A stretch of 64,000 nucleotides of DNA from Yponomeuta sedellus (taxonomy: Eukaryota > Arthropoda > Insecta > Lepidoptera > Yponomeutidae), in NCBI GenBank assembly GCA_934045075.1, contig OW203725.1, forward strand, positions 2,883,411 through 2,947,410, in the 5' to 3' direction. Below are positions 54,781-63,725 of the stretch, one piece after another (the stretch's first letter is position 1; every line of letters starts with the position of its first letter). The translations under genes and the position numbers were made by a program. The notes under the pieces are model-generated. The model was not told the origin of the DNA. It ran no database searches and saw only the letters and a list, made by a program, of their open reading frames with translations.

Positions 54781-54953
54781 TATGTCAGAGGCCTTATGGG
54801 CGACTTGATAACTTCTGACAGTAAGGCCCGCCACTGTCTTACAATCCTCCATCAACCCGGACTTGGCCCCCGTGTTGGAGTATGGCCTAACCTTCCTGCG
54901 ATGCAGGAAGAGACCCGTGCCCCAGCAGTTGGGACATACAAGGGTTGATAACA
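54781..54953 (+). mobile_element. S5 SINE, 3' half
   Basis: ATGTCAGAGGCCTTATGGGC, CCGCCACTGTCTTACAATCC, CTGCGATGCAGGAAGAGACC, GGGTTGATAAC. 5'-truncated. Confidence 0.8.
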
Positions 54954-55560
54954 TGTCAACTTTTCTTTTATACAGCTCAGGAAGGATGATGATAGATACA
55001 ATATACACTATGATACTCTATGATGGATTGATACACTGTTTTAACGATAGAAACAATATTCATAATAATCACGTTTCGTTCAGCCTGACGTTCTTTTGTC
55101 TTTTAAAATAAAATAACTAAAACCATAATTACCTATTATAGTTTAAGACGTAAAGTGTAGGTACTGGCAGAGAGGCGACTCTCGCTCAGCACACAGTAAA
55201 GATGATGGACGGTGATGGACAGATGTTTCTGTTTATAGACGTTTATTTTTCAACATGTTTCTAGCATATACGTAATATTATACGCATACGTAATATTCAA
55301 GTGATTGCATGGATCAGATTCGGCATCAGAAGGGTCTTATTAAAAGACCAGATGTACGTTGCTAGCTCGTGCATAAATTCATTAGGCCAGACGGAGAGAC
55401 ATAAACACTTCGCACTGCATTTTCCATAGTGCCATTGGCCCCTCGGTTACGGAACCCTAAAAATGGCTTTGGTTAGACCTTGCTCGATGTCAAAATTTGC
55501 GTTTGAGGAGACACCCTCATTTCATACTTTTTAAGGCGGCAACGCAATAAATGGAGGACG
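54954..55560. other. unassigned; end of common element
   Basis: GCCAGACGGAGAGACA and TCGGTTACGGAACCCTAAAA (about 55385-55460) are a minus-free copy of the right end of the 50995 element. The rest is unassigned. Confidence 0.4.
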
Positions 55561-55814
55561 TACCTACTTAGTTATACTATTTTTATTTTTAATGCACTAA
55601 CCCGTGCTTGACAGTTTTAAAAAACCTATTTAGAGGCTAAAAATTCCACCCATGCCGGGATTCGAACCCGCGACCTCTGGCTATCCGTGCCAGCGCTCTT
55701 CCAATTGAGCTAATGGGCAACTCACCGGCATCAGATAGCCAGAGGTTGCGGGTTCGAATCCCGGCATGGGTGGAATTTTTAGCCTCTAAATAGGTTTTTA
55801 ATACCTACTTAGTT
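55561..55814. mobile_element. S1 fold-back insertion, 13-bp TSD
   Basis: TACCTACTTAGTT at 55561-55573 and 55802-55814. Left arm: minus-strand S1 from ATACTATTTTTATTTTT through AAAACCTATTTAGAGGC to the B box and anticodon arm, continuing to CACCGGCATCA. Right arm: plus-strand S1 from GATAGCCAGAGG through GGTTCGAATCC to AAATAGGTTTTTA. The inverted arms are about 67 bp around a loop of about 48 bp, with almost no mismatches. Confidence 0.9.
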
Positions 55815-56150
55815 TAAGGAATTTTGTCTTTTCCGTATGTCTCCATGTACACAATATTGTATTTATTTCCTCATCGCGTAGATTGTTATTATAACGTATT
55901 TATGTAAGTTTATCATAACTATGTGTGTAACTGTTTATGTAGGTGTTTTGTTATTTATATGAGTAGTGTATTAATATATACATATTTGTACCGACTACCC
56001 GTCTCTTATTTTTTTCAGCAACTTTCCGTCGTAAGGTTGTCTGCAAATTGCTTTTAGCAATAAGGCCGCCAATTGTACTTTGTATCGTTACATGTTTTAT
56101 AATATGTGCTCTGGTGTACAATAAATAATATTCTTATCTTATCTTATAAG
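55815..56150 (+). mobile_element. LE LINE 3' end
   Basis: GAATTTTGTCTTTTCCGTAT (end of the ORF region), TTATTTCCTCATCGCGTAG, GACTACCCGTCTCTTATT, TTGCTTTTAGCAATAAGGCC, GCTCTGGTGTACAATAAAT, TTATCTTATCTTAT. Cleanest LE UTR. Confidence 0.8.
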
Positions 56151-56209
56151 TATCTCTGCATCTACGTAATTATATGATTTATAAAGCGTCCAGTGTCATC
56201 TTAACTCAT

Positions 56210-56345
56210 ACTAGATAGGTGAAGGCACCACTCGGACGCAGCAGTGCCTGGGCCATTGTTCAGATGGTGTAGGCCTGCCCAGCAACTATACCATCCTCAC
56301 AGCTTAGTCGGCCTAGCCCACAGGAAAGATTAGTCAATACGTACG
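56210..56345 (+). repeat. dispersed repeat, also at 38790
   Basis: CCACTCGGACGCAGCAGTGC, CTATACCATCCTCACAGCTT, CGGCCTAGCCCACAGGAAAG. Confidence 0.65.
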
Positions 56346-56430
56346 GAGCCAACCAAGCCGCGGGTTTCCTCACGATGTTTTCCTTTACAGTTAGCGTGTG
56401 GTATTGCGAATGCAAATTCGCAAATATACA
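56346..56430 (-). mobile_element. S2b SINE, central fragment
   Basis: GGGTTTCCTCACGATGTTTT and CCTTTACAGTTAGCGTGTGG. Confidence 0.6.
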
Positions 56431-56544
56431 TAACTTTGATATTTGTATATGTGTTTAGTTGTAAAAGTATTTATTTTTACGTATCTATGTAATTATTTTA
56501 ATGTAACAATATATTTTCGATTTAATTATTTATGTACATGCACG

Positions 56545-56710
56545 TACCGACAATATTCTTCAAGCAATCCACTCCTTCCAAAGGATGTCTGGAGGAGATT
56601 GCTTTTAGCGATAAGACCGCCACTGTATAACCTTAGTTAGATTTATGAAATCATGGTTGTATCCTTGTTTCCTGGTTGTGCAATAAAGTGTACTCTATCT
56701 ATCTATCTAA
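56545..56710 (+). mobile_element. LE2 LINE 3' end with (TATC)n tail
   Basis: TTCCAAAGGATGTCTGGAGG, TTGCTTTTAGCGATAAGACC, TTAGATTTATGAAATCATGG, GTTGTGCAATAAAGTGTAC, then (CTAT)n. Confidence 0.7.
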
Positions 56711-56784
56711 AGTCATTGGGTATCGGTTCCAACAAACCGTTTATGTTAGATTTTACTAACAGACTCCGCATTCGTTGTTTTCCC

Positions 56785-56910
56785 ATATTAATTAGCCTAC
56801 GATCTATTCACAGACTTACCAAATAAATACAAAAAAAAAGATACAAATGGGTGAAGCCGTTTCGGAAGAGTTCGATTACAAACATTGTAACACGAGATTT
56901 TTATGTATAA
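56785..56910 (+). repeat. dispersed repeat, also at 44905
   Basis: TTAGCCTACGATCTATTCAC, GGGTGAAGCCGTTTCGGAAG, GTAACACGAGATTTTTATG. 44895-44985 is a diverged relative. Confidence 0.5.
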
Positions 56911-57908
56911 GATTATAAAATTATATAAAATTATTAAAGATTATATTTTTACGTAACATTTATATTATTTGTTTTGTAAAGAATGGTCAAATTATTCTTG
57001 TTTCTATTATTATAAAACATTATTGTTTTTACCTAAAAAAAATAATACTAAAGATGAAAAGGAAACGCTAGCGGGGAATGAAATTATCGTGCCGAAATCT
57101 GAGTCTGAGGTTAATATACCTTACAGCTCAAACATCCCAACGCAAAACCTACGATTATTAAATAACAATAAATATTTAAAAACATTCCTACTAACAATTA
57201 GGAAGTAAAAAATGTGTCCTACAAATTCTTGATTCCGATTTTTTCCGTAGCTTCTCTTTTTGGCTTCAATTTTTTCGTAGCTTCACGTTTCTACAATAGT
57301 ATTTTTTCATGTATTGAAAAAGAGAACAAAATTAAGAACAAAGCTCCATTGTGCGTCAAAAAGAAGATCCATCCGTTACGTCACAAGACAATCCAAGAGA
57401 AAGGAATTCGCCAAAAGCGAATATTTTCAATTTGCAGTCCTTGTATGGAGCACAAAAGGGTTTCATACCCCAATTGCACCCAATTCTTACACGGATATTA
57501 AATCTTAAACCCTTTTTAAATGCAATCGAATAATATTTATTGGGTTTTTTTTAGCAATCGAATGAATACCGTATAATGCTCCAGATACTTTCACAATACG
57601 TTCGTACGAAAAAAATCGATTCAGAAAAAAAGACGTGGATATGGGACTCTAGGGTGGATGGGTAACTTGAGGTCATATCGACTCACACCCCTGTACTTCC
57701 TGTTTGATTTTGTCTTCAGGGTTGGCAACTTTTTCGTTTCAATTAAATCATAGATTTATTTTTGTATTTTATTAGGCACACAAAACAGATATAAACCAGT
57801 ACATCGTCAAGATAACATTAATTAACATGTAAGATCCAGACTAATCTCCAAAACTTGTGTACACAGCATGGTTACAATAATGCGAAACTTAGAGGAGTAA
57901 CTTAATAG
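56911..57908. other. unassigned 1 kb
   Basis: Overlapping frames of 60-95 codons at 57214-57533 are in three phases, so chance is likely. No motif known to me. Confidence 0.35.
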
Positions 57909-58037
57909 TACATTACACAACTAGGGTGGTAATACAAAGAAAGGCCGAGATCGCAGAAGTTTGCGGCCCGAGCTGCAAGCGAGGGACGTAATTATGCGAT
58001 CGAGAGCTTTCTTTATTACCTCACGTGTTGTGTACAT
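57909..58037. repeat. imperfect palindrome with CpG-rich centre
   Basis: Arms 57909-57954 and 57996-58037 contain GGTAATACAAAGAAAG and CTTTCTTTATTACC and extend to GATCGC/GCGATC inside and ACACAAC/GTTGTGT outside. The centre TTTGCGGCCCGAGCTGC is GC-rich. It may be a MITE or the core of a larger repeat. No TSD found. Confidence 0.55.
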
Positions 58038-58698
58038 CTTTTTATGTCTACACTTGGCCAGAAAGCGGCTTTTTCCGTACTTTTACCGAACTTTTGATCG
58101 TTTGATCAAGCTGAGAAAAAAAGAAAATAGATACAGAGAAATTAAATGGAAAATTAAATGTAATATGTGGATAATGTGGTGGATTACACTCTTACCTGTT
58201 CTACTTCTACTGATATTTGTAAATCTTGTGTAACTGTTTATTATCCCTAATAAAATAAAATAAAGAAACTTCCGTCGAAATAAGTCCGCCTTTGTGGGTA
58301 ATTTGTATCACATTGTAAATAATGTTATTTTAGTTTCTGTTGAAAAGTTTTTTGTGCAATTAATGGTAAAACATTCACAAACATATTTTTACACGCGCTA
58401 CTATACTCATAACTTTCCAACTTTTAAAATTAGAATTTTTATAGGGGTGTTTTGTATAAAACCATCTCAAATAACGAAGAAATTGTCTTTTTTCTTTTAT
58501 TTAGCATATTCATTTGAACTATGTAAAAAATGAACTTAAATATAATCGAAAAAAATATACATAAAATCACGGTTGCAAAAAAAAGAGTTTTCAATATAGA
58601 ATTTTTTGAAATTAGGTTTTTTACACTAGGATTTATAGATTAAACGTACTTAACCTAAATGGTATCTTATTTGACGACTACAGTAACGAAGCAATGAA
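58038..58698. other. unassigned
   Basis: Frames at 57961-58533 are A/T-rich and unsupported. CCCTAATAAAATAAAATAAAG near 58244-58264 looks like a LINE tail. Confidence 0.35.
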
Positions 58699-58756
58699 GC
58701 AAAAGACGTTTGTCAGGATTGTGGCAAGTGGCAATCCCCGGTTTGCCACTTGCCAC
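58699..58756. mobile_element. LA fragment ending in a hairpin
   Basis: GAAGCAAAAGACGTTTGTCAG then GTGGCAAGTGGCAA match LA near its end. From 58743 the reverse complement TTGCCACTTGCCAC follows, with an 8-base loop. The expected YPSGIQA codons are absent. Confidence 0.6.
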
Positions 58757-58978
58757 AAAAACGTGAGTTTTTGTCATGTTATGTCATGTCATGTTTACAT
58801 AAACAGAGGCAAATTCCGAACACAAAACAAGTTAATAAATCGGTTTTAACTAAGGTTTACTTGAGAAAGGTTCCTAAGTCCCACTCATTTGGTGAGGTTT
58901 GTAAAAAATATAACTTAAAACACAAAATAATAATAACAACGTCCACATAAGATCTACATAATCATTAGTCCTGATAAC

Positions 58979-59542
58979 AAAATTTAATTTCTCACTATTT
59001 TTATTTTTAATGCACTAACCCGTGCTAAGGAACAAATTTAAAAACCTATTAAGAGGCAAAAAATTTCACCCATGCCGGGATTCGAACCCGCAACCTCTGG
59101 CTATCCGTACCAGCGCTCTACCAATTGAGCAAATGGGCGACTCACGGCATCAGTGAAATTTCGAACCTCTTTACAATATTCTCTGTATTACGTACAGGCA
59201 GCGACATCTGACTTAAGCAAATTGCATTACTTACAGCCCCGACTACCTACTTTGCAGTTAGGTTCAACATCGGAACGATTTCACTGCACCCACATGACTA
59301 CACTATTTTTATTTTTAATGCACTAACCCGTGCTAAGGAACAAATTTAAAAACCTATTTAGAGGCTAAAAATTTCACCCATGCCGGGATTCGAACCCGCA
59401 ACCTCTGGCTATCCGTACCAGCGCTCTACCAATTGAGCTCAATTAGTAGAGCGCTGGTACGGATAGCCAGAGGTTGCGGGTTCGAATCCCGGCATGGGTG
59501 AAATTTTTAGCCTCTAAATAGGTTTTTAAATTTAATTTCTCA
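58979..59542 (-). mobile_element. composite S1: full unit plus fold-back unit, 15-bp TSD
   Basis: AAATTTAATTTCTCA at 58980-58994 and 59528-59542 flanks the whole 533-bp block. Read on the minus strand, a fold-back unit comes first (59527-59302). It has arms of about 100 bp including A and B boxes, meeting at AATTGAGCTCAATT. The S1 tail (GTGCATTAAAAATAAAAATA) follows. A second full unit then starts GTAGTCATGTGGGTGCAG and runs through the tRNA head to the 3' tail at 58995. One TSD pair implies one insertion of a dimeric, partly palindromic DNA. Confidence 0.85.
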
Positions 59543-59977
59543 GAAAAGAGCGCGACAGAACGTCACTTAAGTATTCACTTAGTGCGATTCTCAATTCGGA
59601 AACCGGACTATTGCCACTTATGTAGCTTGGAGGTCAAATTTATTCGACTGTAACTAAAAATATTTTCACTTCCAAAAGCAGTGACAACCCTAGGTATTGT
59701 CAAGGTGCAGACGCATACGCAAGCAATGCATTGACGGAGTCGTCACAATCGGCGCAATGACAGGTCACGGGCAGGCAACATTTCTAGACAATAAGTTTCG
59801 TGAGAATACGACAGTCGGCCCAGTGTACAGGCTGACGTATGTCAGCACGATTTTAGACAGCATACGAGTATAACATAGTTTTAAATCAGTCAATATTAAA
59901 CAGGGTGTCACAGAAAGATTCGGTGTACTCAAGGTTTTATGATAACATAAATTAAACTATCCCATCATTAGCCTTCA
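59543..59977. other. unassigned; solo MITE end
   Basis: 59570-59606 (TTCACTTAGTGCGATTCTC, AATTCGGAAACCGG) matches the right end of the MITE at 25720. No partner end is seen. The rest is unassigned. Confidence 0.5.
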
Positions 59978-60211
59978 TCATTATAATCATCAATCCATAA
60001 TGTCCCCACTGAGGGGCAAGGGTCTTTTCCCTGAGGAAGGTATAGACCATACTCCACCACGGGGGCCAAGTCCGGATTGGTGGAAGCCTTCCCCTATACC
60101 AACACTAAAGCGACCGGCGACACCGGAGGGTGTTGGTGTAGGACCTATACCTTCCTTAGGGAAGAGACCCGTTCCCCTCAGTGAGGACATTGTGGCTTGA
60201 TGATGATGATT
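59978..60211. mobile_element. S5 fold-back
   Basis: Left: minus-strand S5 3' end with ATCATCA tail, AATGTCCCCACTGAGGGGC, TTCCCTGAGGAAGGTATAG. Right: CTATACCTTCCTTAGGGAAG, CCCCTCAGTGAGGACATT, then a GATGATGATG tail. Arms of about 65 bp with about five mismatches in the inner 47. An inner hairpin (TACCAACAC/GTGTTGGTG) and CCACCACGGGGGCCAAGTCC lie in the loop. Each end of the palindrome is an S5 3' tail. Confidence 0.8.
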
Positions 60212-60707
60212 CTTTTTATGGTCGAATTCCGATATTGCAAAATAAATATTTCGGTCGGTTCGGTTCGGTTCGGTGAAGTCGGTTCCATTGGCTTTTTTTC
60301 CTTCATAATATGGATGTTTCACTGCAGGACAAAGGTCTTCCCCCTTTTATACCAAGATTTTGTCTCTCTCTGACCTCAGACTACTCCGACAATAATTCGT
60401 CGCGATCATCCCGCCATCATCGCCACCATCTTCTCGGCCGCCTCCGTTTCCGATGACCACCACGCTGAAACAACTCGACGCCAAGTCTCGCCCACCTAAT
60501 CGGTTGCTTGCGGTTCACGCAGCGCGCCTGCGCGTCCCAATATAAAATTTATTGTTATACCTATTTGTTTTGGGATACAAACCGGGGGGTGGGTCGCAGC
60601 GCCCCCTGCAGTACAATTCCACCAAACTGCGGTCCACAAGCCGCATGCCCAGCGTGGGGATTATGGGCATTACCCCCCAATGATGGCATAACCTTGCGCT
60701 CATTAGG
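60212..60707. other. unassigned GC-richer flank
   Basis: (CGGTT)n near 60257-60276. ATGTTTCACTGCAGGACAAAGG (60313-60334) is an S2b/LINE-like end. 60360-60700 is GC-rich with GTCGCAGCGCCCCCTGCAG and CCACAAGCCGCATGCCCAGC, abutting the Penelope-like element; it may belong to it. Confidence 0.4.
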
Positions 60708-60873
60708 GGATTCTTGATGACTAAAACATCTAAGAAAGCTAAAGAACAATCTGCTTCTAACTCCATTGTAAACTGGATCTTGTTGTTTATGGAGTTAAGG
60801 TGGTCTAAGAAAGCTGTTATTCCACTAGTAGGTAATATAGCTAAAGTGTCATCGACATATCGCTTATAGAACC

Positions 60874-61853
60874 TTGGTGGGACGGGAGCAGTTCGCAGGG
60901 TTCTATAAGCGATATGTCGATGACACTGTTGCTATATTACCTTCTAGTGGAATAACGGCTTTCTTTGACCACCTTAACTCCATAAACAACAAGATCCAGT
61001 TTACGATGGAGTTAGAAGCAGATTGTTCTTTAGCTTTCTTAGATGTTTTAGTCATCAAGAATCCAAATGGAACCTTAGGACATACAGTTTATAGGAAAAA
61101 GACCCATACTGATAGGTACCTAGACGGTGAGTCTCACCATCTCCCGTGTCAGTTGTCTACCGTTGGGCAATCTCTGTTACAGAGGGCTCACCGAATCTGC
61201 GACAAAGACCATCTACCTGCGGAACTCCAGCATGTCAAACGAGTACTTCGTGCAAACAAGCTGCAAGTTCCGCGTGTCCGTCGCGGAGGACGTGTCAAAC
61301 CGGACACAGTCGAGCGAGTTCCAGCCTACCTGCCTTTCGTGCGAGGAGTGACTGACAAAATTGGGAGTATTTTGAAACGCGCCTCAATCAGAACCATTTA
61401 CCAGCCGTCAAGAAAGATACACCAATTCATGCGAAGTGTCAAGCACAGGATTCCCTTACAAGAGGCAGGAGCATACAAGCTTGACTGTGAATGTAGTTCC
61501 TCGTACATTGGTCAAACCAAGCGTACCATAGCTGAGCGGTTGAAGGAACATATCGCGGATGTGAAACATAAGCGCTCTGGTAGATCTGCAGTCAGCGAAC
61601 ATACACTTAGCGGTACCAACACTTTATACATTTCGATAAAGTTAAAGTTCTAGCCCGAGAAGACCGTTTCTTCCCTAGAATGATACGCGAGGCAATAGAG
61701 ATCCGCCGGCATCCAAATTTTAATAGAGATGTTGGTTTGAACATACCGGGAGCATGGGAACCAGTGCTTAAGTGCATGAGAACCCTTGCTAGAAGTGTGA
61801 CTGTAGAGTTAAAAAAAAAGTTTATGATTTCAATTAATAAACAGTATTTTTAA
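60874..61853 (+). pseudogene. Penelope-like RT/GIY-YIG protein, C-terminal part
   Basis: The open frame reaches back to 60874 (a TTG, not a true start) and is open to 61653. Residues from the first codon: YVDDT at about 14-18 (RT palm motif C), SLAFLDVLV at about 52-60, and the connector to about 195. Then comes the GIY-YIG endonuclease segment with GAYKLDCEC (199 on), SSSYIGQTKRTIAERL and KEHIADVKH. The GIY position reads GAY. After about 61625 the frame shifts by one base; the second phase continues with LAREDRFFPRMIREAIEIRR and GAWEPVLKCM to the stop at 61851. Normal members have several hundred more residues upstream. Truncation plus frameshift means it is inactive. RT and endonuclease together carry out target-primed integration in this family. 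Confidence 0.85.
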
Positions 61854-62060
61854 GTTCATGTAAAATAATTAGTTTATAAATTTAATTTTAACTTCAATTA
61901 CTAATAATGTATATTGTTGACTTTATATAAAAAATAATTGGTTTGCCTATTTTGGAACGTAACTTCATAATTAAGTTTTGTAATTTTAGCCGAGGGTAGT
62001 AAATTAACCATTAATGCTTTCTAAAAGACGCCTATCACCTCAGTCATCCGAGACCACGGC

Positions 62061-62081
62061 CTGAAAAAGTGCCGAAACGTC
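62061..62081 (+). other. hammerhead-core-like motif in element UTR
   Basis: CTGAAAA, then a short stem-like AGTGCC, then GAAACGTC. Penelope-like elements are known to carry hammerhead ribozymes with CUGANGA ... GAAAC..GUC. Here the position of the catalytic G8 appears to be A, so activity is unlikely. Spacing and surroundings still fit. Confidence 0.4.
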
Positions 62082-62376
62082 GGAAAATTGTAAAAATGTA
62101 ATAAACGAGCATAAATCCGTATAAAAACAGTTTTAATTATTCCTATTTGTGTAAAAGACTTACTTAAACGTCCGTTATGATACGCTACGGACTACCTACT
62201 ACTACTTTTCTGTTATAACCTATATTTAGTACGATTTACAGGGATTATAAGCTTACCAACACAATGTACTCCTAAGTACTAGAAATAAGAAATAAACTTT
62301 CATTCTCAAGATTTACGCTGGCAAAGGTTAATACATCCTTCATGAGGCATTGTATACGATTCTATAATAAAGGTAA

Positions 62377-62625
62377 AGATATATTAAGCTTGACTGAAAC
62401 GCTGTTCAAAATATAGGTAAAGTACACTTTGTGGCTATGAAATGAAAAGGTTTTATTCAAAGTAGCACAGAAACTGCGGCTTAATGAACGTTACAATTTA
62501 AACTCCATTTCAAAATCTAGATCAATTGGAGAAAAAATGGACAGAAAAACTTCAAACTTAGTTTTTTTGAAGTTTATTAAGCCACAGTTTCTGTGCTATT
62601 TTAAATAAAACCTTTTCATTTCATG
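62377..62625. mobile_element. LD LINE end with internal inversion
   Basis: Plus-strand LD ORF codons at 62377-62436 (TTAAGCTTGACTGAAACGC). Then a minus-strand LD 3' end from 62437 (ATGAAATGAAAAGGTTTTAT) to about 62560 (AAACTTAGTTT). Then the plus-strand 3' end (AGCCACAGTTTCTGTGC, AATAAAACCTTTTCATTTC) to 62625. Arms 62438-62483 and 62578-62624 are inverted with three to four mismatches. Confidence 0.75.
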
Positions 62626-62633
62626 TTATGATA

Positions 62634-62688
62634 TTGGTACGTTTTTTAAAAGACCAAAATTACTTTGGTCTTTTAAAAAATGTACCAA
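62634..62688. repeat. 25-bp hairpin
   Basis: TTGGTACGTTTTTTAAAAG.. (62634-62658) and its reverse complement (62664-62688) with one mismatch and a 5-base loop ATTAC. It directly follows the inverted LD copy. Confidence 0.85.
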
Positions 62689-62889
62689 CATCTTTCTTGG
62701 ATAACATACCAATACTAGGTAGGTATTAACCTCATCTCTGTACAAATTTTCAGTGCAATAAAAAAAAATTATTCATTCATGTAGTACGAGTTTAATAAGT
62801 TTGTAGAATAATTTCATAGGTAGAATCTTTCATAACATAATTTTAACTTATTTTTTCCAGCAATAACAACCCCGGTAGAAGTCCTCAAC

Positions 62890-63056
62890 AAATCACATAT
62901 TATACTATTTTTATTTTTAATTCACTAACCCGTGCTAAGGACAATTTTAAAAACCTATTTAGAGGCTAAAAGGCACGGATAGCCAGAGATCGCGGGTTCG
63001 AATCCCGGCATGGGTGGAAGTTTTAGCCTCTAAATAGGTTTTTAAAATCACATATT
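62890..63056. mobile_element. S1 fold-back insertion, 12-bp TSD
   Basis: AAATCACATATT at 62890-62901 and 63045-63056. Left arm is minus-strand S1 tail and body (ATACTATTTTTATTTTTAA, AAAACCTATTTAGAGGCTAAA). Right part is plus-strand S1 from GGCACGGATAGCCAGAG through GGTTCGAATCC to CTAAATAGGTTTTTA. The paired arms are about 28 bp; the tRNA head is present once, in the loop. Confidence 0.9.
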
Positions 63057-63589
63057 GTCTTCGATTTTTTTTATTCCTGATATATTTAACAAAACATTCT
63101 ATTCTACTCTGTTCTCATCGCAAAGTCATTTCAGATTGGAAGGTCCAATTGTTGTCGTCTTACTTAAAATTGTCAAGTAACTACCTACTTTCTCGTCTCC
63201 GTCTTATTTATTATATAATACGATAGGGGAACATTTTCGCGATGCATTGTTTGGAGAGATGTGTTGAAGCATTGTATTTGTACACACGTAACACATGGCC
63301 ATAGAAACAGTTGGAAATAGGAAAAATGTTTTGGATTAAAAAATACAGCGTTTTGTGCGCAGCTTTTTACCGTCATTCTTTTAACTTGAACATCAGGCAT
63401 TGTTGCATGAGTATTCGTAATTAATTCGTAGTTAATGTAACAACATTTATTAAAATTATTTTTACTATCATCAAGCGTCTTGTATGAATACATAACGCAT
63501 AAAGTAAAAGAAAATATCAATTCATCTAAAAAATTTAATAATCTTAGAAATAGTTGCTTTGTCCCGTCGTGTTACATGGTTTATTGGGG
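63057..63589. other. unassigned
   Basis: A minus-strand frame of 111 codons (63185-63520) has no recognisable domain. It begins MIFSFTLCVMYSYKTLDDSK and I would not call it a gene. Confidence 0.35.
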
Positions 63590-63725
63590 AATAATATACC
63601 ATATTGTATTGTATTAACATAGTTATAAGATTTTAACAAATACAAATATTACTCGTATATTATAATTTAAAATGTAAAATGTAAATATGGACTAATTGTC
63701 TGAAATAAATAATTTGAATTTGAAT
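63590..63725 (+). mobile_element. LINE-type 3' terminus
   Basis: AAATGTAAATATGGAC, TGTCTGAAATAAATAATTTG and AATTTGAA form a UTR end with AATAAA and a short A/T repeat, as in other LINEs here. No ORF left. Confidence 0.45.

Larger units (their letters stand above)
60708..62140 (+). mobile_element. Penelope-like element, 5'-truncated with inverted start
   Basis: 60708-60873 is an inverted copy of 60899-61064 (166 bp each, about 96% identical by eye) around a 25-bp spacer. The plus-strand part then continues through the end of the RT domain and a GIY-YIG domain to a stop at 61853. A 3' UTR of about 280 bp follows with GCCTGAAAAAGTGCCGAAAC and ends near AAACAGTTTTAATTATTCC. Penelope-like elements are often found as tandem or inverted partial copies. 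Here the 5' part of the RT is gone. Confidence 0.85.

Noticed and set aside
60515..60766. Minus-strand ORF ending in ELEADCSLAFLDVLV-like residues
   Set aside because: It is the inverted copy of the Penelope-like RT segment, not a separate gene.
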